Part shown: positions 1 to 13,800 of the stretch, piece by piece
Layout of the letters: the number at the start of each line of letters is the position of its first letter
Numbering within the stretch: position 1 is the first letter of the stretch
Assembly: GCA_963922205.1 (NCBI GenBank)
Contig: CAWUHX010000016.1
Span: 1,116,001 to 1,180,000 of the forward strand
Reading direction: 5' to 3'
Length of the DNA: 64,000 nucleotides
Source: Romanomermis culicivorax
Taxonomy: Eukaryota > Nematoda > Enoplea > Mermithida > Mermithidae
Translations under genes and position numbers: made by a program
The notes under the pieces: model-generated
The model's database searches: none
Seen by the model: only the letters and a program-made list of their open reading frames with translations
What the model was told of the DNA's origin: nothing

Positions 1-40
1 GAATATCCATCAAAACTTATAAAAAATGATCTTTGCTTAC

Positions 41-1127
41 AAATCGATTCCGTGTTCCAAAATATCTTTTTGTTGCTTTATCTCTTCGAACTGATAAGCC
101 GATCCACTGGCCGGTAGAGCCGATAAAGAAGAATAAGATGACGTATGAGACGCCAGTGTGTTGGTCGAATCTTCATTGACTCCGTTGCCATTAACTACGA
201 TAATATTATCCGATATAATCGTCGCCTCGTTTTGGTCATCAGTTGTATTTGATTGCTGTTGTACCGGATTACCGATGTATAATTCGCGGGACCATTCCAC
301 CATACATTTCAAAATTGAAACTAAACATTCCAGTCCTTTGACCCGCATAACTTTTTCTTGACCGGGCGCAGCTCCCAATTCTATGGCGTGTCGACCCTAA
401 AAAGGTTACGACCAAGTTCTTTTGACACATACTTCATTGAAGTTAATCAGAAAGTGGAACATTAAGATAATCATTCAGAACCTTTCAGTGTGAGACAATG
501 TTCGCATGCATACGAAAGCTTCAAGAGAGGTGAAAAGAGAATATCAACAGAATCATTATGTTTTTAAATCATATATCAAATATAGTTAACCAAAATTGGA
601 CAAGATCAAATTTTTGATTTCAGCTGAACTGTTTTCATTTCATGATTAAAACTCCACTTGGTAGTCCGCGATTTTTGTATATATTATCAATTGCAGGTTA
701 AAATATTCGATCGTGAATCGAGATTATTATGTACATATAATTGCTGGTAATGATCATATATTTGATTTCAATAATCGTTTGTATAGCATTATTTAAATAA
801 TTTTGAATTTATTTCTTTACACCCTACCTGAGCAATTTTAGATAAATCGTTGATTAAACGTTCGAAAATATTGGCAGATGATAGATCACAATCGTAATTA
901 ACATAAATATCCACAACCGCCTGAGCATCTAAGAAATGAAAATATGCGAAAATAAAATCACCAAAGTTGAAAAATTATGGCAAAAAATAAACGCTGTTCA
1001 TTTTCAAAATTCGGAAGCGTAATTTACCTGAGCATAGTTTCGTAAGTGCTTGCATAACCATCCACTTGTGCTCGAACGGACTAGACACCGTTTCCAAAAT
1101 ATTCAGGAAAATTTCGCGAAAGAACAC
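41..1127 (-). CDS. ARFGEF: Arf-GEF exons 8-10: HUS domain and linker to Sec7
   Basis: Exon 8 carries [12 protein letters not shown] and [15 protein letters not shown]. Exon 9 carries the HUS box as [17 protein letters not shown] (NYDCD at about residues 482-486), the motif that contacts the Sec7 domain region and is nearly invariant in large Arf-GEFs. Exon 10 holds [15 protein letters not shown], then a Ser/Thr/Asn-rich linker ([17 protein letters not shown]) that is longer and less conserved, then [18 protein letters not shown]. The donor at 40-39 reads GTAAGC, so bases 1-40 are the start of the next intron. Intron 397-827 (431 bases) has no recognised feature. Confidence 0.9.
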
Positions 1128-3633
1128 CTACACGTGTGTAGTAAGGGGAAATTTTAAAAGCATGTTGAATATCTAGTAAGATTTACCTCAATTTGAACTT
1201 TCAAGTGCGTTTTGAAATTTTCGATCAGTGTTAGAAAGATCGACAGAGAAATTTCGAAAACTTCCGGTACAGACGAGACGCCGTTTTTACTTAATGCGAC
1301 GCATAAATATTGTTTAATTGCCACGATAAAGATTTCGTGGGTTTTGAACGTGATCCCGGCGTTTTGGAGGACAGCCAATAATAATTGTAATGATAAAATT
1401 TTTGAACGTAATTCATGAGACCTATAATGACACTATAATTTACCAATCGAACATCATTTAGTGGATGCTATGAATGATTCCCGAAATTGAAAACAAAAGT
1501 ACCGTGAAAAACAAAAAAGGAAAACATTATTCTGATAGCAATATGATACTGTCATGAAAATTTAGTTACTTTGCATCTAAGCTAGGCGGTACATATTTCA
1601 TCGAAAGACGGCAAAGAGCACGAAAAAGAAGGAAAGCATCTTTTTGCAGGATGTGTCCGAAAGCCAAATGCTGCACATTGTAATCCGAAGAAGTGACTGA
1701 ATGTTGATCGAATGTAGCCGACGATTCGTGTTGGGAATGCGGGGACGATTTTTCGGACGTAAGTGACGATTGGCCGTTTTGAATCGGCGGTGAAAAATTG
1801 AGGGACAATGTTTGATCCAAAACCGAAGAACTGGGCGAAGGGCAAGAACATTCAGGGTGGGAGTCATTGACGATATCTAAAATAAAAATTGCTTTGCTGC
1901 TAAACCGCCTAAGTTTAACATACATATATCAAGTAAAGACGAATGAATTCTATTTCAGAAAAGTTTTTAGTTAGAAATATAATTTAAATATGGAATTTAA
2001 CTCTACTACAGTCGTTACAATTATCCAGAAACAGGACGTTATACTAACTTGCGTCGACACAAATTTCGTTAATTATTTCATTCAAAACGTTATTCACGAT
2101 CAATTCGACTTTCTCTGCGTTTTCCGTCTCATCTACAGCCTTAAGTAAACAATACAACCTAAAGTAGGGAAATTTATAAAAACAAACCATCCGTGAAAAC
2201 TAACCGTAAACATTTCCATTTTATTAAAAACAATATTTAACATTTGATTCAACGTCGCTTTGGCCGTTGCTTGATTAATCAAATTTTTACTCGCCAAATA
2301 AATATTGTAACAAGTACGTACGGCTAAAAGTAGGCTACCTTCATGGACTTCGCAGTTTGGGCTGCTGACTATTGTTAGGATAGCCTAAAATGAAAAAAAT
2401 GAATGGTCGAGGATGTGGAAAAAACAGTGTAAGCCTCATTTTATATGAGAAATTAGTTTCGATTAAAAGCGACCTTCCAAATTACCTTTATAATTTGTAA
2501 CTGTATCGTTTCGTCGGTCAAAGGCCCAGTAAAACACCCACATATAGTTTCGACGATACGGTCGATCAAAAATTTTCCAGGAGAAGCTGTATCGACAGCT
2601 TTTCCAGTAAGATGACCATACGCGATTAATTTCTGAGAGAAATATAAATCTAAAGTTGAATAAAATTCGATCGAAAAATACAAAAGAACAAGTCTATTTC
2701 AATCTACTTTCTACAGTTTAGCAGCCTACCCTACCATCTATTTAGGGAGAAAACGCTGAGCAATGACAAAAGTTCTAGCTTGTTGAAAGGTACAATGTTA
2801 TGATTAATTGGCCGTTTGATTTTTGAATTTTACTTCTCAGTCTTAAGCACAAAATTAGTATAATTTTTCTCATTAGAAAGAAACTAATGTTGATATAATG
2901 TAATCGGCGCCGGAGGGGACCAAAGAACGCCCTTTATTAGGCATGAAGAACCGGAACCGATATCCGTAAAAGAACAAGATTTGCGAGTACAAACCTTAAA
3001 AATTTTAACTCTGGCTCTCCCTGAAATTTGGAAATCTGATCTTGGAGACCAATATAACTAAATGTCACTTAATTTTACCTGTAAGCAATCTAAGGACGTG
3101 ACAACTATTCGGGGAGTTTTTGATTGGCAAGCCAATTCAAAGGGCAAAAAGTAACGATCGGCCTCGACGCACTTCTTTTTCGATGGAAGGATGGCATCCT
3201 CGGAGGCCCCATTTTTCAGATTTTCTTCGTTGTCGTGACGCGATTTAAGTTCGTTATGTAGTTCTTCTGTACGTTGAAAATGAACTAAATCTCCATACAT
3301 CGCAAGAGATGATTTATTATCAAAATTAAAATCTACTGATAACTAAGGTCAATGTGAATGACTCTAACTGAAAATCACAGGATTGGCGACGTATTTCGAT
3401 TATTCAAGAACAGACTAATTTTATTGTTCTTCATTCGAGTTTTCTAATTAGAAGTTGCCTGAATGATCCACAAATTTTCACTCACTTAACGCTTGTTCAC
3501 AGGCTTTTTTCAATTGAACGTGGTGCGATTTTCTAATGTCCTTATCGCTCAAAATTTTCTCTATGGCGTGTCTTAAAAACATGATCTTCGTCTCGGTAGT
3601 GTCCGCTTGCACGACTTTGGGACGATTTTTCAT
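41..3633 (-). CDS. ARFGEF: BIG1/BIG2/Sec71-type Arf guanine-nucleotide exchange factor, N-terminal part (10 exons, runs off the left edge)
   Basis: Large Arf-GEFs of this family load GTP on Arf at trans-Golgi and endosomal membranes. Exons, 5' to 3' on the minus strand: 3633-3486, 3284-3079, 2632-2486, 2384-2205, 2139-2049, 1876-1570, 1421-1187, 1127-1028, 928-828, 396-41. All introns are GT-AG and the phases join without a stop, giving ~623 residues. Family landmarks are [85 protein letters not shown] and [19 protein letters not shown]. The ATG at 3633 begins the reading frame 17 residues before the conserved MFLRHAIEK block, much as in vertebrate BIG2. The last exon ends in HGIDL, just before where the Sec7 domain starts in relatives, so the catalytic domain lies outside the window. 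I am sure of the family, not of BIG1 versus BIG2, which is meaningless outside vertebrates. Confidence 0.95.
2049..3633 (-). CDS. ARFGEF: Arf-GEF exons 1-5: DCB (dimerisation and cyclophilin-binding) domain
   Basis: These five exons give residues 1 to about 257. The all-helical DCB domain covers roughly residues 20-230 and in this family mediates dimerisation and membrane recruitment. Visible blocks are the AIEKIL helix, the acidic linker with [50 protein letters not shown] and [15 protein letters not shown]. The gap 2633-3078 (446 bases) is intron 2, with no recognisable content. The intron between exons 1 and 2 (3285-3485) ends in TTTAG after a stretch that happens to be open, so a start inside it (ATG at 3300) is possible but would lose the conserved first helix. 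Confidence 0.9.
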
Positions 3634-5924
3634 TTACCTGCAATCAATCACGATAGAAACACAGGAAAACTACACGTACAAAATATTTACAGGAACAACG
3701 GAAGAAAAATTCCCTGGAAGGGCAAAATAATTTACATTCAGCTAAAAAAACGTGAGGAAATCTAACGATTTTTCACTTCATTTTAGAACAATTTGTTGAC
3801 AGAATTTTTTGATAAACCTTTTTTTAGTTTTTGGAATATCCTGAAGAATAGAAATAAATATATGATCTAGTCGTGCGGTGCATCGTATACCTGTATCAAC
3901 TAAAACAACAAACATACCAAATTAGTAGTGTGCTTGACGCGAAACAATAGACAACACGCGAAACAGCAATGAGCTCGACCTCATCCAAGAAGTAAACGAT
4001 AAAGGTAAAAATTAACAAACCGCAAAACAAGGACATGCCGATTAAAAACAGTACTATTTGAATATTTTATAATATTCGTACCTAATAGTGAGGAATCATT
4101 GTTTTCCCAAACCGTGCTGTTTCGGAAAAGGGGAAAAATTTCGGAAAAATGAAAACAACATGGGACTTCGAGACAAAAAAGCGACGGATATTGCCACTTT
4201 CCCTTATCGATTGACATTTGATAGGTTTCAGTAAGAATAATGCCTCATCAAATTTTTTAATCGGCAATAATTAGACCTTTGATTCAAAAAATAAATTTGA
4301 AAAATCATTTTCCAGCCCTGGAAGATCAAAATGTGAAAAAATTCGGCATTCCACGCCGAAATTGCTTTTATGATTTTTGCTACTTTGCCCCAAATTATGA
4401 AACATCGTTGACTTAAAGCTGATTTTCTAGCTGGTTCGCTGATCTAAAACATGAGCTCATTCCTTAGGTTTGAACATCATCTAAAACTGAAAAATCAAAC
4501 CTTTAATCATGGAATAAGTGTTAAAAAGATTCATTTTCCAGCGTTTTGGGGTATTGAAATCCGAAAATTTTTCCGGGACCACCAGAAAGGAAGGATAATT
4601 TATTTCATGTCCATAATTTTTCGCCTTGCCTGATCGCGCAGATGTCAGCACTAAGCAGCTGGGTAATTAAAGTTTACATGCTGAAGTTTTTTGATTGCTC
4701 TCCTGATATATTCTTATCATAATCTAACATAAAACTAAAAAATGTTGGTATTTTATTAACTTTTGATAAATTACTGACTACAGAAGCATGAGAACGTTTT
4801 CAAACTCACTCGAAAAAGCATAGATGAAACATATGTGGGCATTTCTGAGCGAAAACCGACTTGGCGAAAATGACGAAAAAATTCTGACCCCCTTTCGATA
4901 AACGGCGAAAAGGTCAAAAAACAATGATTCGCCTTTATCTAAGAGTAAAACGTCAATTTTCATGACACATAGAAAAACAAAGTCGAAAACTAGAAATTGA
5001 ATTTCAAACGATATAAACTATTAACGATTAACTGAAGAGTGCAGTTAGACATTCTGAAAGCTGCGCCTGAGCTGAATAATGAACATTAATAGTTATTAGA
5101 GCGTAGGAGATGGTGAGATTCCGATCCTATAACTGAAATATAGCCAATGCATCTTTTAAAAGTCGACACTTCAAAATTTTGCTTTTCCCGAATTTTTTCT
5201 TAAAAAGCATGATTTAGGGATAAAACAATGGTTTGAAAAACGAAGAATAAGCTAATGTACATACATAAGCTACGTGAAACTGAAGTAGCACTGTTATTCA
5301 CCCAAATCGTGCTTTTTGGGGAAAAATTAGGAAAAGGGAAAAAGTCCTGGGCTCTTTCCCCATTTGGGGGGGGGGGGGATTTCGGGGATCGGATAGAGAA
5401 AAGATGCATTTTGATGCATTTTAGAAGGTCCGAATCTCGAAATTAATTTAATAATCATTAATATGTATTACCTAGCTCCGGCGCGGCTTTAGCATGTCTA
5501 CCTTCACTTAACATTTAATATTTAATAGTTTTCATCATTCTGAACGTATTATCTCATGCTTTAATTGGTAATCTGCAATATTTTATCCTGATAAGATCCA
5601 CAATTTTTTGGTTTATTTTTTGAGAAAGATCAAGAAATCAACTTTAAACTTTTTAAAGCGATTGTTCTTTTTCTAACGTACAATGAATTCAAACCTTCAT
5701 GGAAGTAGTTTTCGAAAATTTCTACTCTTTTTACTCACAACTTTTCGCATAAATTCATGAAATTTTACGAATAAATTACCAGGCCCGTATTTAGAAGGGA
5801 AAGAGGGGAATTCCCTCCCCTTAAATTTTTTTTACATTAAAAATTTTCAGAAATATCATTGTACTTATACATCACAATTCCCAAATTAAATTTGCGTTAT
5901 AAAATGGAAAATAGTGGAAATTTT

Positions 5925-5942
5925 CCGGCGCTTCGCGCCGGA
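5925..5942. repeat. GC hairpin inside an AT-rich dispersed repeat
   Basis: CCGGCGC, a 3-base loop TTC, then GCGCCGG forms a perfect 7-pair stem. A related but broken form, GGCATTCCACGCC, lies near 4348. It sits within a segment flanked by GGCCCGTATTTAGAAGGG-like sequence near 5783 and an inverted, weaker match near 6755-6785, which suggests a degraded fold-back transposon. Its boundaries are not certain. Confidence 0.35.
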
Positions 5943-8900
5943 TTTTAATTATTTAATAATTTTCTATATTATTCTGGTGCGTGGTTAGATTATATCATTC
6001 TAGCTAATACTTATAGCTTCTAATTATCAACATATTATGGATAAAGGTATGATTCTGTGTTGTTTTTTGGCGAATTTAACGAAAAGAAAGATTTTTCTCG
6101 GTTATTTTATTTTCCCAAAAATTTTTTTGCGATCTTAACAAAAATTTGGACACTTGTGTGATTAAAACATTTTTACTCCAAGTCGAAATTCTTGGTTGTT
6201 GAAGAATTAAAATTCTTGGTTGTTTTCCTAGTTTTCAATTTGTAGTTTGCCCGACTGAAAATTCATCGAACTTTACTGAAAAATTAAACTATAAAAAATA
6301 AATAAATAAAAAATTAAAATAAATAAATTAGTCTAGGAAATAAAAAGTGAAAAGATTCATTTTCCAGCGTTTCAGAATATCGAAATCCAAAAAAAAAGTT
6401 TTCGGCGCTAGTCACCGAACAAGTTAATTCAGATCAAATCAACTTTTTTCATTTTCTATCCAAAATTCAGAAAATTGAGTTTTGAAAGTTGAAAACCGAC
6501 GTGAATCGAATGAAATACAAGAAAGCTAGTTCTGATATTTTTTCCGATAAACATAAGCTAATTTATTGATTTTAGAGCGAGCAACCAAAAATCTATTCGT
6601 GCAACCAAAATTTTTCCCCAAGTTGCACATTGCAACCTGGCCTGTGCAAAAAAAACCCGAATCCAAGCACACATAAAATAACTTAACATAAGTCGTCTTA
6701 ACTGAAAAAATGATTTTCTTTTTATTCAGTAAATTCTAAAAAAATTTTGGAAAATTCCCCCCTATTATGAAAATCCTAGATACGTAAGTAAATTACTAAT
6801 TTTAAAATTTTCCAAATGACAAAATTCTGAAAATTACGATTGTTGAACAGATAATTCGAATCTAATTATTGAAATAAATGTTCGGAAAATTTAATTTCCA
6901 GCCTCCTAGAATCTCAATACCCCAAAAATTTTCCAGCGCTTGGCCCCGGAAAACATCTTTTTTGTGCTCTCACTTGCGGTCATCGAAGACTCAACAGTCA
7001 ATTTTTCATGTAATTCAGGGTCATGTCTTTGGATAGATTTCTGGAAAATTTCTAAATTGTAAATTAAACTCGAAAATTTCAATTATTTCTTCAATTTTGA
7101 TTAGGCGGCTCTAAAAACACCAGGTTTGAAAAAGCTCAAAAACACTTGAATAAAGCGTCTATGAGAATTTTTAAGCGAAAAAACGAGCTAGGCAAAATGG
7201 GGGAAAATTTGACCCATTTCTCCATTTGGAGAAAAGACCGGTGGGGAAAACAGTTTGAGTGAGAAGTGAGTGAACTACATGGCTGGCTGTGCAGGACAGG
7301 ACACTGGTAAAAATCAAGAAAAATACCCAGTTTTGAGGAACGAGCAAGCTGAGATTTATTTTAAATTTTCAATTTTAATCGAACGATCGTCATTCGTCAA
7401 TCGTCCGTCATTCGTGGTGTGGTGAACTAAAATAAAATACTCAAGAAAATCTTGGTTGGTCGTCCAATCTTGAACTACAGTAAATTGGAGAGCATTGTGA
7501 GTAAATCTTTCTTCCTGATGGCCTTGTTACACGAGAATTAAAAGTAGCACTACTATAATGTGAAACAATTAACGACATCACTGAATTTCTCGTTTTTAGT
7601 TTTAATGCTCAAGAGGTGAAGAAAAGACACAGGTCATTTTGGAACGTGGTCGGCGAAGAAAATCCTTCTAGCGAAAGTTGTGGGTCATCGACCATTCACT
7701 GCATCTGATGGATTTTGGCTAATCTGCTTCGGCCGTTGATCAGGTAGCAAAATACAGCCTGGCAGTGCCTGGCCCGGTGAACATTCCTTTGGGGTGGCGT
7801 GACTTCTTCTTGGACCAAATCCACTCCGTGTGTTTCCCCACCGATTCGAAGTTTGACTTCCTATATTGGCTTGAGGTTTCAATGATTTTTCCAACATGTC
7901 AGAATCGTCGAAAATTGCTGTTCCGCAAAATTCTGGTCCTCAAAGTGTGTCGTCAGGTGCCTCCCGCCCGTGACCGAAAGGCATCCGTAATGCAATCTGT
8001 TACTGCAGTGCATGTTGAGAAAAGGATAAGCGGAGGAGAATTCTTGGTTGAATCCTAGCAGATCTAGGCACCTTTACTCTGTACTTCGTGTCACTAAACC
8101 TGGTGACACCCCACGTTAGAAATTCCTATTTGCAGGGCCCGGTTTCTCATTTCTCGAGTTCTAACTTAGCAATGATAAACAAAATGTGGCTGAAATGACA
8201 ATGGCTAAATTGGTCAAGGATCAAAATGATTACAGCCAAATTAATTAGAGTCAAAATAACTATGGATTAAATTTTCGTGGGTTAAAATTATTACGACTAA
8301 GTTGATTACGGATAAGTTGAGTATGGTTAACTCATATGCGCTTATTGATGGTTACTGTACTGTACTGTACTGCACTGATAAATCAGATACAGCTAATTTC
8401 TTGGTTTATTAAACAGAACACGTTAAATCTAATGCGTTCACTTTTCACTCTAAAATAATTATCTGTTGAATTCAGTACCGCATGGTCTCAGTTACGTAGC
8501 GAAAACAATAAATTCTATCAAGATCATACATGCACGTGGGGGGGGGGTTTGATCTATAGCAGATTTTGATTGACCCCAAGCAGATTCTTGCTGATCCCCG
8601 GCAGATTTGACCCGCCAGCAATTGAGAAGATGGCGAAGGAAAATGAGCAAAGAAGAAAAGAAAGTCGTCATAAAAATTGTATTGATGCTGTAGTTCAATA
8701 ATTTTTCTAAACAAAGCATACTCGATTCCAAACAAACATTAAAACTTTAAAAAGTGCAGTCTAAGCAAATAATTTCACATATATGACTACTTTAGGTTGA
8801 AGAATATGCTGGTTGGATGTTAGAAGACCTTTCTAAGTCCTTTTTTTCGTTATCAAGAACGAAAAAGGTTCTGTTCCACCTCTGTTCTGGCTGACCCCCA

Positions 8901-9357
8901 GCAGGTATGATCAAGATCAAGCATTTGTAATTGATTTGTTTTGTCAGTTCCGCAAATTTTTGGAATTTTTTTTGTTGTCTTTCTTTAGGGTAAAGTGTGC
9001 ATTTGAACCCAAAAGAAATTGTTGTCTCTACAAGCATAGCATCAGACGATGATGCAAACTCACTTGTAAACAATGAAATCAACAATTGACTGATGGTGTC
9101 ACTGTATTGACAGATTTGAAAACCTCTAAGAATAAAAGAATTCATTTGAATTCCTTCCAAATACGAAATCTACTTAAAAATCACTATATGCGAAGAAACG
9201 CTTAATGAGTAACGGGAAAGTGTCATCGTAAAAGCCGAGCGTATCGGCGGAATCCGCCTTTTTCTGTTCTAATCGGCCGATTGAAATAGCGAAATCCGTA
9301 CATCCGCGCAGATATTTTGGTCTAAACGGCGGATGCAGAATCAGCCTTCATTTCTGA

Positions 9358-9585
9358 AAGGTCATTTATACTTGCCTTTTTCAGCGGAACGAGACGGAAT
9401 GCAATCGACATAACGTTACCGAACGAAAGAAAAATTTTCGTTCCGTTCGGTTCGGTTGAAGGTTACCGTCGATCATTTTAAAGAAAATTGCAGTTATCCT
9501 TTCCGATCGAAAGGTTGAACGTTTCAAGCTGTTGACAATCGCTTCCGTTCCGTTCCGTCCAAAAAGGCAAGTATAAATGACCCTT
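9358..9585. mobile_element. 228-bp MITE with long terminal inverted repeats, nested in the fold-back element
   Basis: The left end reads AAGGTCATTTATACTTGCCT and the right end read backwards reads AAGGGTCATTTATACTTGCC. The match continues through CTTTTT into GGAACG-rich sequence for about 45 bases with few differences. The interior has short GTTCCGTTCGGTTCGG-type repeats. It disrupts the left arm of the surrounding element, so it arrived later. Confidence 0.65.
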
Positions 9586-9854
9586 AAATCGGCTTGGCGG
9601 ATGGTGGATATTTTTTTCTAAATTTTTCAGTGAATTTTGTCACATCCAAAATTTTCTGGCGAATATGTACGTCTAAAGGGCGGCTTTAGGAAGAAATGGG
9701 GATCCGCATTAGCTGTCTGCCATATGATCAAACGGTAGAAAAATTTTGCGGATGTGGCAGACTGGCAGGATTGAATTTTTAGTTTAGCGGCAGGATTATA
9801 ACTTTAGATTAAATTTTAAATTAAATTTCAAATTGAATTTGAAAAAGTTAAAAA

Positions 9855-9950
9855 TAAATTGAAAATTAAACAATAAAAAATAAAAATAAATTGAAAATTA
9901 AACAATAAAAAATAAAAATAAATTGAAAATTAAACAATAAAAAATAAAAA
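9855..9950. repeat. 32-bp AT-only tandem repeat, three copies
   Basis: The word TTGAAAATTAAACAATAAAA recurs at 9859, 9891 and 9923, an exact 32-base period with almost no divergence. Low divergence in otherwise decayed DNA implies recent slippage expansion. Confidence 0.85.
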
Positions 9951-10638
9951 TATAAAAAATTAAAATTAATTAAATTAGACTGAAAAATGAATCAGACTAA
10001 AAAATTAACTTTAAAAGAATAAATTAGACAACATTAAAAATATAAAAAATTAATCAAATAATTAATTAACTAAAGATAAAGAATCAAAAAATTAATTAAC
10101 TAATAATAAAGAATTGAAAAATTAATATTAAATTTCAATTTAATATTTAATTAAAAATTTTATTGAATATTTAATTTAAAATTTAACTCTAAGTTATATT
10201 CTCGCCATAAAATTAAAAATTCAGATGTGCCACGTGTAATCCGCAACGTCCGCAAAATTTTTCCACTGTTTAGTTATATGTAGGATGCAGATCCACTGCT
10301 TCTTCAAAGATTACGCCTTTTAAACGTAAATATCCGCCTAAAGAATTTTGGAGTTCACTGAAAAATATGGAAAAAAATATCTGTTATTCGCCCAGCGGAT
10401 CTGCCTTCTAGACGTGAAAAAGACAGATTCCACATACGCCGTTCAGACCAAAATATCCATAAAAAAGTGCGGATTCTTAATCCGTCATCCGCATTCGCCT
10501 TTTGGAGCATATCCACCGTCCGCATCCACATGGGGTTCCGTCGATCAGTTGCACCCAAAGGTCGACATGCACCATGACGGTTGAAAGAAATGCGCACAGT
10601 GTTGCTTGTCTACACAACTCTTATCATGTTCACTACTC

Positions 10639-10886
10639 TATAGTCTGTTTTTTATAAAATGCTTCCAAATAGAAAAGTGACACAAATCGGTACTGTCGTC
10701 AAAATCGTTTACATAAAGTTCTTACTGTAAAAGTTTTCACTCGAAAAATTGGTAAAGGTTAGGTCAGTAGGCTCACCAGTCTTCAGTCCTACATAATATA
10801 TTGTTTATTGAAAAATCGCAAAAATCTAAAATACTACTTGCTTTCGACTTTCATCATTTTGAAGCATTTCATGAAAAAAGACTATA
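10639..10886. mobile_element. MITE family A copy (TATAGTC ends), intergenic
   Basis: The element starts TATAGTCTGTTTTTTATAAA and ends with an inverted match, TTTCATGAAAAAAGACTATA. The interior has the family blocks AAAAGTGACACAAATC, ACTGTCGTCAAAATCG and CAGTCCTACATAATATATTG. About 248 bp, with TA at both ends as in Tc1/mariner-type targets. Other copies are at 24339-24587, 29336-29850, 30714-30925, 44616-44861 and about 45088-45290. Confidence 0.7.
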
Positions 10887-13800
10887 ATCACGATATGCAG
10901 AAGGTCAGTTTTTTAAAAGTTTTTTTCTATATACCCACAATGCAAAATTTTAACCAAGGGGTAACTTGATCATAGCTTAGTTGACTAAGGTAATGTACAG
11001 GAAATCGGATGGTGGTTAACCAACGGTTACTTCATGAAAAACTTCTTTTAAGATGTTTACCGGCTACGTTTAGCCACAGTCATGAATGAGAAACATGATA
11101 GTGGTTTCATTAACTATGGCCATATTTGACCATGCGAATGAGAAACTGGCCATAGAAATTTTTCCTGACTTTATGAATACAGTATTTCCGTTCGTTGCTA
11201 GATTTTTGTTAACTGCAGGTTTTTGCCTTGCATCAAAGTACTGTTTTAAAATCGTTGGCTGCAGATTTTTTACACAAAAACTGAGTAGTTTGGTTCACAA
11301 ATTTGCAGCTTTCCATTTGAAATGTGATTTGGCAGAAAATTACGTGGATGCATTTTTGCATGCTTTCCGGCTTCATTTTTAGGCATTTCTAGAAAAACAA
11401 TTTTTTTTGAATTTTTAGCGGCATTCATGGCAGCAAAAAAATTTTGATGCCACATGATTACCTAGGTCTAAATAAAATATATGAGTAAATAATTATTCGA
11501 TTATTAGGAAACTTTAGCATGCTTTTGCTAGTGCCTGATGATAACACAAATTTTGGAACTTTGAGTTTTGCATGGACGGAAAAAATAGCGTCTCTGGCCG
11601 ACTCTCATCTCTCCTCACTGTTACTCCACAATATGTTCCGTAAAAAGAGACTTAAGAACTCACCACACCAAATGCAATACACTTATTTCAGCTACCGACA
11701 TGCTATATCCTAATTTTGAAATGGTAGATAACGAGGTCGAAGTATCGGCAAACGCAGCAAATCAGGAAATCAATATCGGAACTCTCGGAATGTTTTAGAA
11801 GATGATTATCGAGGAACCTGCATCAATATCATTATGAAAAAATTTCTTGAATAGGATCAATAAGCCTTCGGTGATTATAGGATCTACGATCTCAGTGCAT
11901 CAATCATTTAAAAATGAATGAAGTGTAGTTAATTACAGCTACGTATAATCTGTTGAGCGTTTCGTGGAGCTTCTTCGACGTGATAAAATTTTTATGGCTT
12001 GAATTTTAGACATGCAAGTATCACTCAACTGCACTGTTCTACAGTAAAACGAATCTCGTGACTTTCAAGACACTACGACATCGCGTAATGATGACGCTCA
12101 AATTATGCGTCTCTTTTTCAAAAAGTAATTAGAAATGCCCTTTATCAGTACCAAAGGCTAACATCCACACAGCACCACTGATAAGAAAGTTGAAGATATT
12201 TGTCGAAAAAAGTGTTCATCGCGCATGCCGTTTTGGACGATGAACAATTTCACGCCATTCTTCGATATTATGTATTGAGTTTTAGTATAGCAGATATACC
12301 TTTTCTATTCAAGATCAGGATCAAACATAAGCTTCCTATTTTGAGAAAAGGATCAAAAAGAAACGTCGTGCTTGTGTGTGCTCGAATTAATCCTAAAATG
12401 ACGTTGTATGTAATGACTTTTCTGTTTTTTTTCAATTTTTCTTCTGAAGGACAGTTAATTTGGCTCTATGTTTTGTAATTTCTATTATGTTGAAAACCAT
12501 CTTGTAGAATTAGCGTAATGTTGTGCTTACTGTACATACTCCGTGGCAGTTTTTCGAATAACTTCATCGTGTGGTACTTGATACTGATGTATTACTCCTA
12601 TTATGATTCATGCCGATCAAAACGTTCCCAACGATCATGAAAGTTTGAACCAATTTATTGAGATCAATAACTTTTTGTGCTTGAGTTCCTCATGAAGAGC
12701 GTAGGCAGCTCCGTTTGATCAAAGTACAGGAAACTTTCATCGTGATTTATGAGCAACATTGCTTATTCAATAGAAGTGTCTTGTTTACCGCTATCGAACG
12801 GATATTAAAGGACACCGTCAAAGATTATTTTGTTGATTCTTGATCTAATAGAGTGAATATCTCAAATAATGCAAACATTATCACGAGCTCCAATTTTCTT
12901 CGCTAATAATTGGCGGAAACTCATTACTCAGAAAAATTGTCCGAGAAACTTAAAGGAACTGAACTGTTTTATGCATCATTTTCAAGAATATGCATTCTAT
13001 GTATGCAAATTTACCAGCTATGAAAAGGTCTAATTTTTTCCAGATGAAAATGACCGTTATATAGAATTAAAGCCTACATATTCTGGAACTTACTGTTTTT
13101 CTTTTTTTTCCTATGAATGAGCTATTTCTGTGTGTTCAGCTGTTGGCTTTTTTGACTTTTTTTAATATTCATCTACGGTCAAAGTGCGGATACGAAGGAT
13201 CAAAAATTGGAAAGGGAAATGAAGGTAGTGGAAGAATGGAGAAAATCGGAAATATAGTCTAATTTAAAAGTGAAAAATAATAAAAGACATTATATTCAGA
13301 AATTCTAGTGTCGAGAAGGAGAAGATAACGAAACAAACATACTAATAAAAAACTAATGTTTGAAAAAAAAGAAAAATAAATAACCGAAAATCAATAAAAC
13401 AATTTTCAAATTTAGTTGTTCAAAAATCTCAAAAATCAAATTTTTAGCTTTCGTTGTTGCTAAAATTGACAATTTTTAAATCTATTTCTTTTATATAGCC
13501 CGATCCTATTACGTTTACTGTATAGGTCTACGGTAAAATCGAACTTGACAGAAAAGCACTGATTTTCACGTTTTTCACGAACTGTTTTCAAGTGATTGTT
13601 AGAAGAGAATGAGCTAAATATCCTGTTTCGAAACGAATTTGTAAAGAAAGAATGAGTATCTATCATGTTTTTTCATTTGTATTTGATCAAAATCTGATCG
13701 TTAATATTTGAGTAGTATTGAATTTTAGAAAAACCATGAAGTTTTGTAGTAATAGATAGAGTAAAACAAGAGTAAAACAACTTCCCTTTCGTAAGGTTCA

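Larger units (their letters stand above)
9236..10545. mobile_element. Fold-back (MITE-like) element with a nested smaller MITE
   Basis: The left arm (about 9236-9350) and right arm (about 10310-10545) are inverted copies. The left arm read backwards gives CGCCGTTTAGACCAAAATAT and the right arm reads CGCCGTTCAGACCAAAATAT. Both arms repeat CGGAT/ATCCGCC words. The interior is nearly pure A/T with a 32-base tandem repeat. There is no transposase frame. I infer a non-autonomous DNA transposon; the exact ends and target duplication could not be fixed. Confidence 0.55.

Noticed and set aside
1582-1867. Two alternative minus-strand frames over the Arf-GEF exon 6
   Set aside because: Only the third frame carries [18 protein letters not shown] and joins both neighbouring exons in phase.
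8792-9160. A 122-codon minus-strand frame as a gene
   Set aside because: No recognisable domain, composition like the surrounding non-coding DNA, no neighbouring exon.
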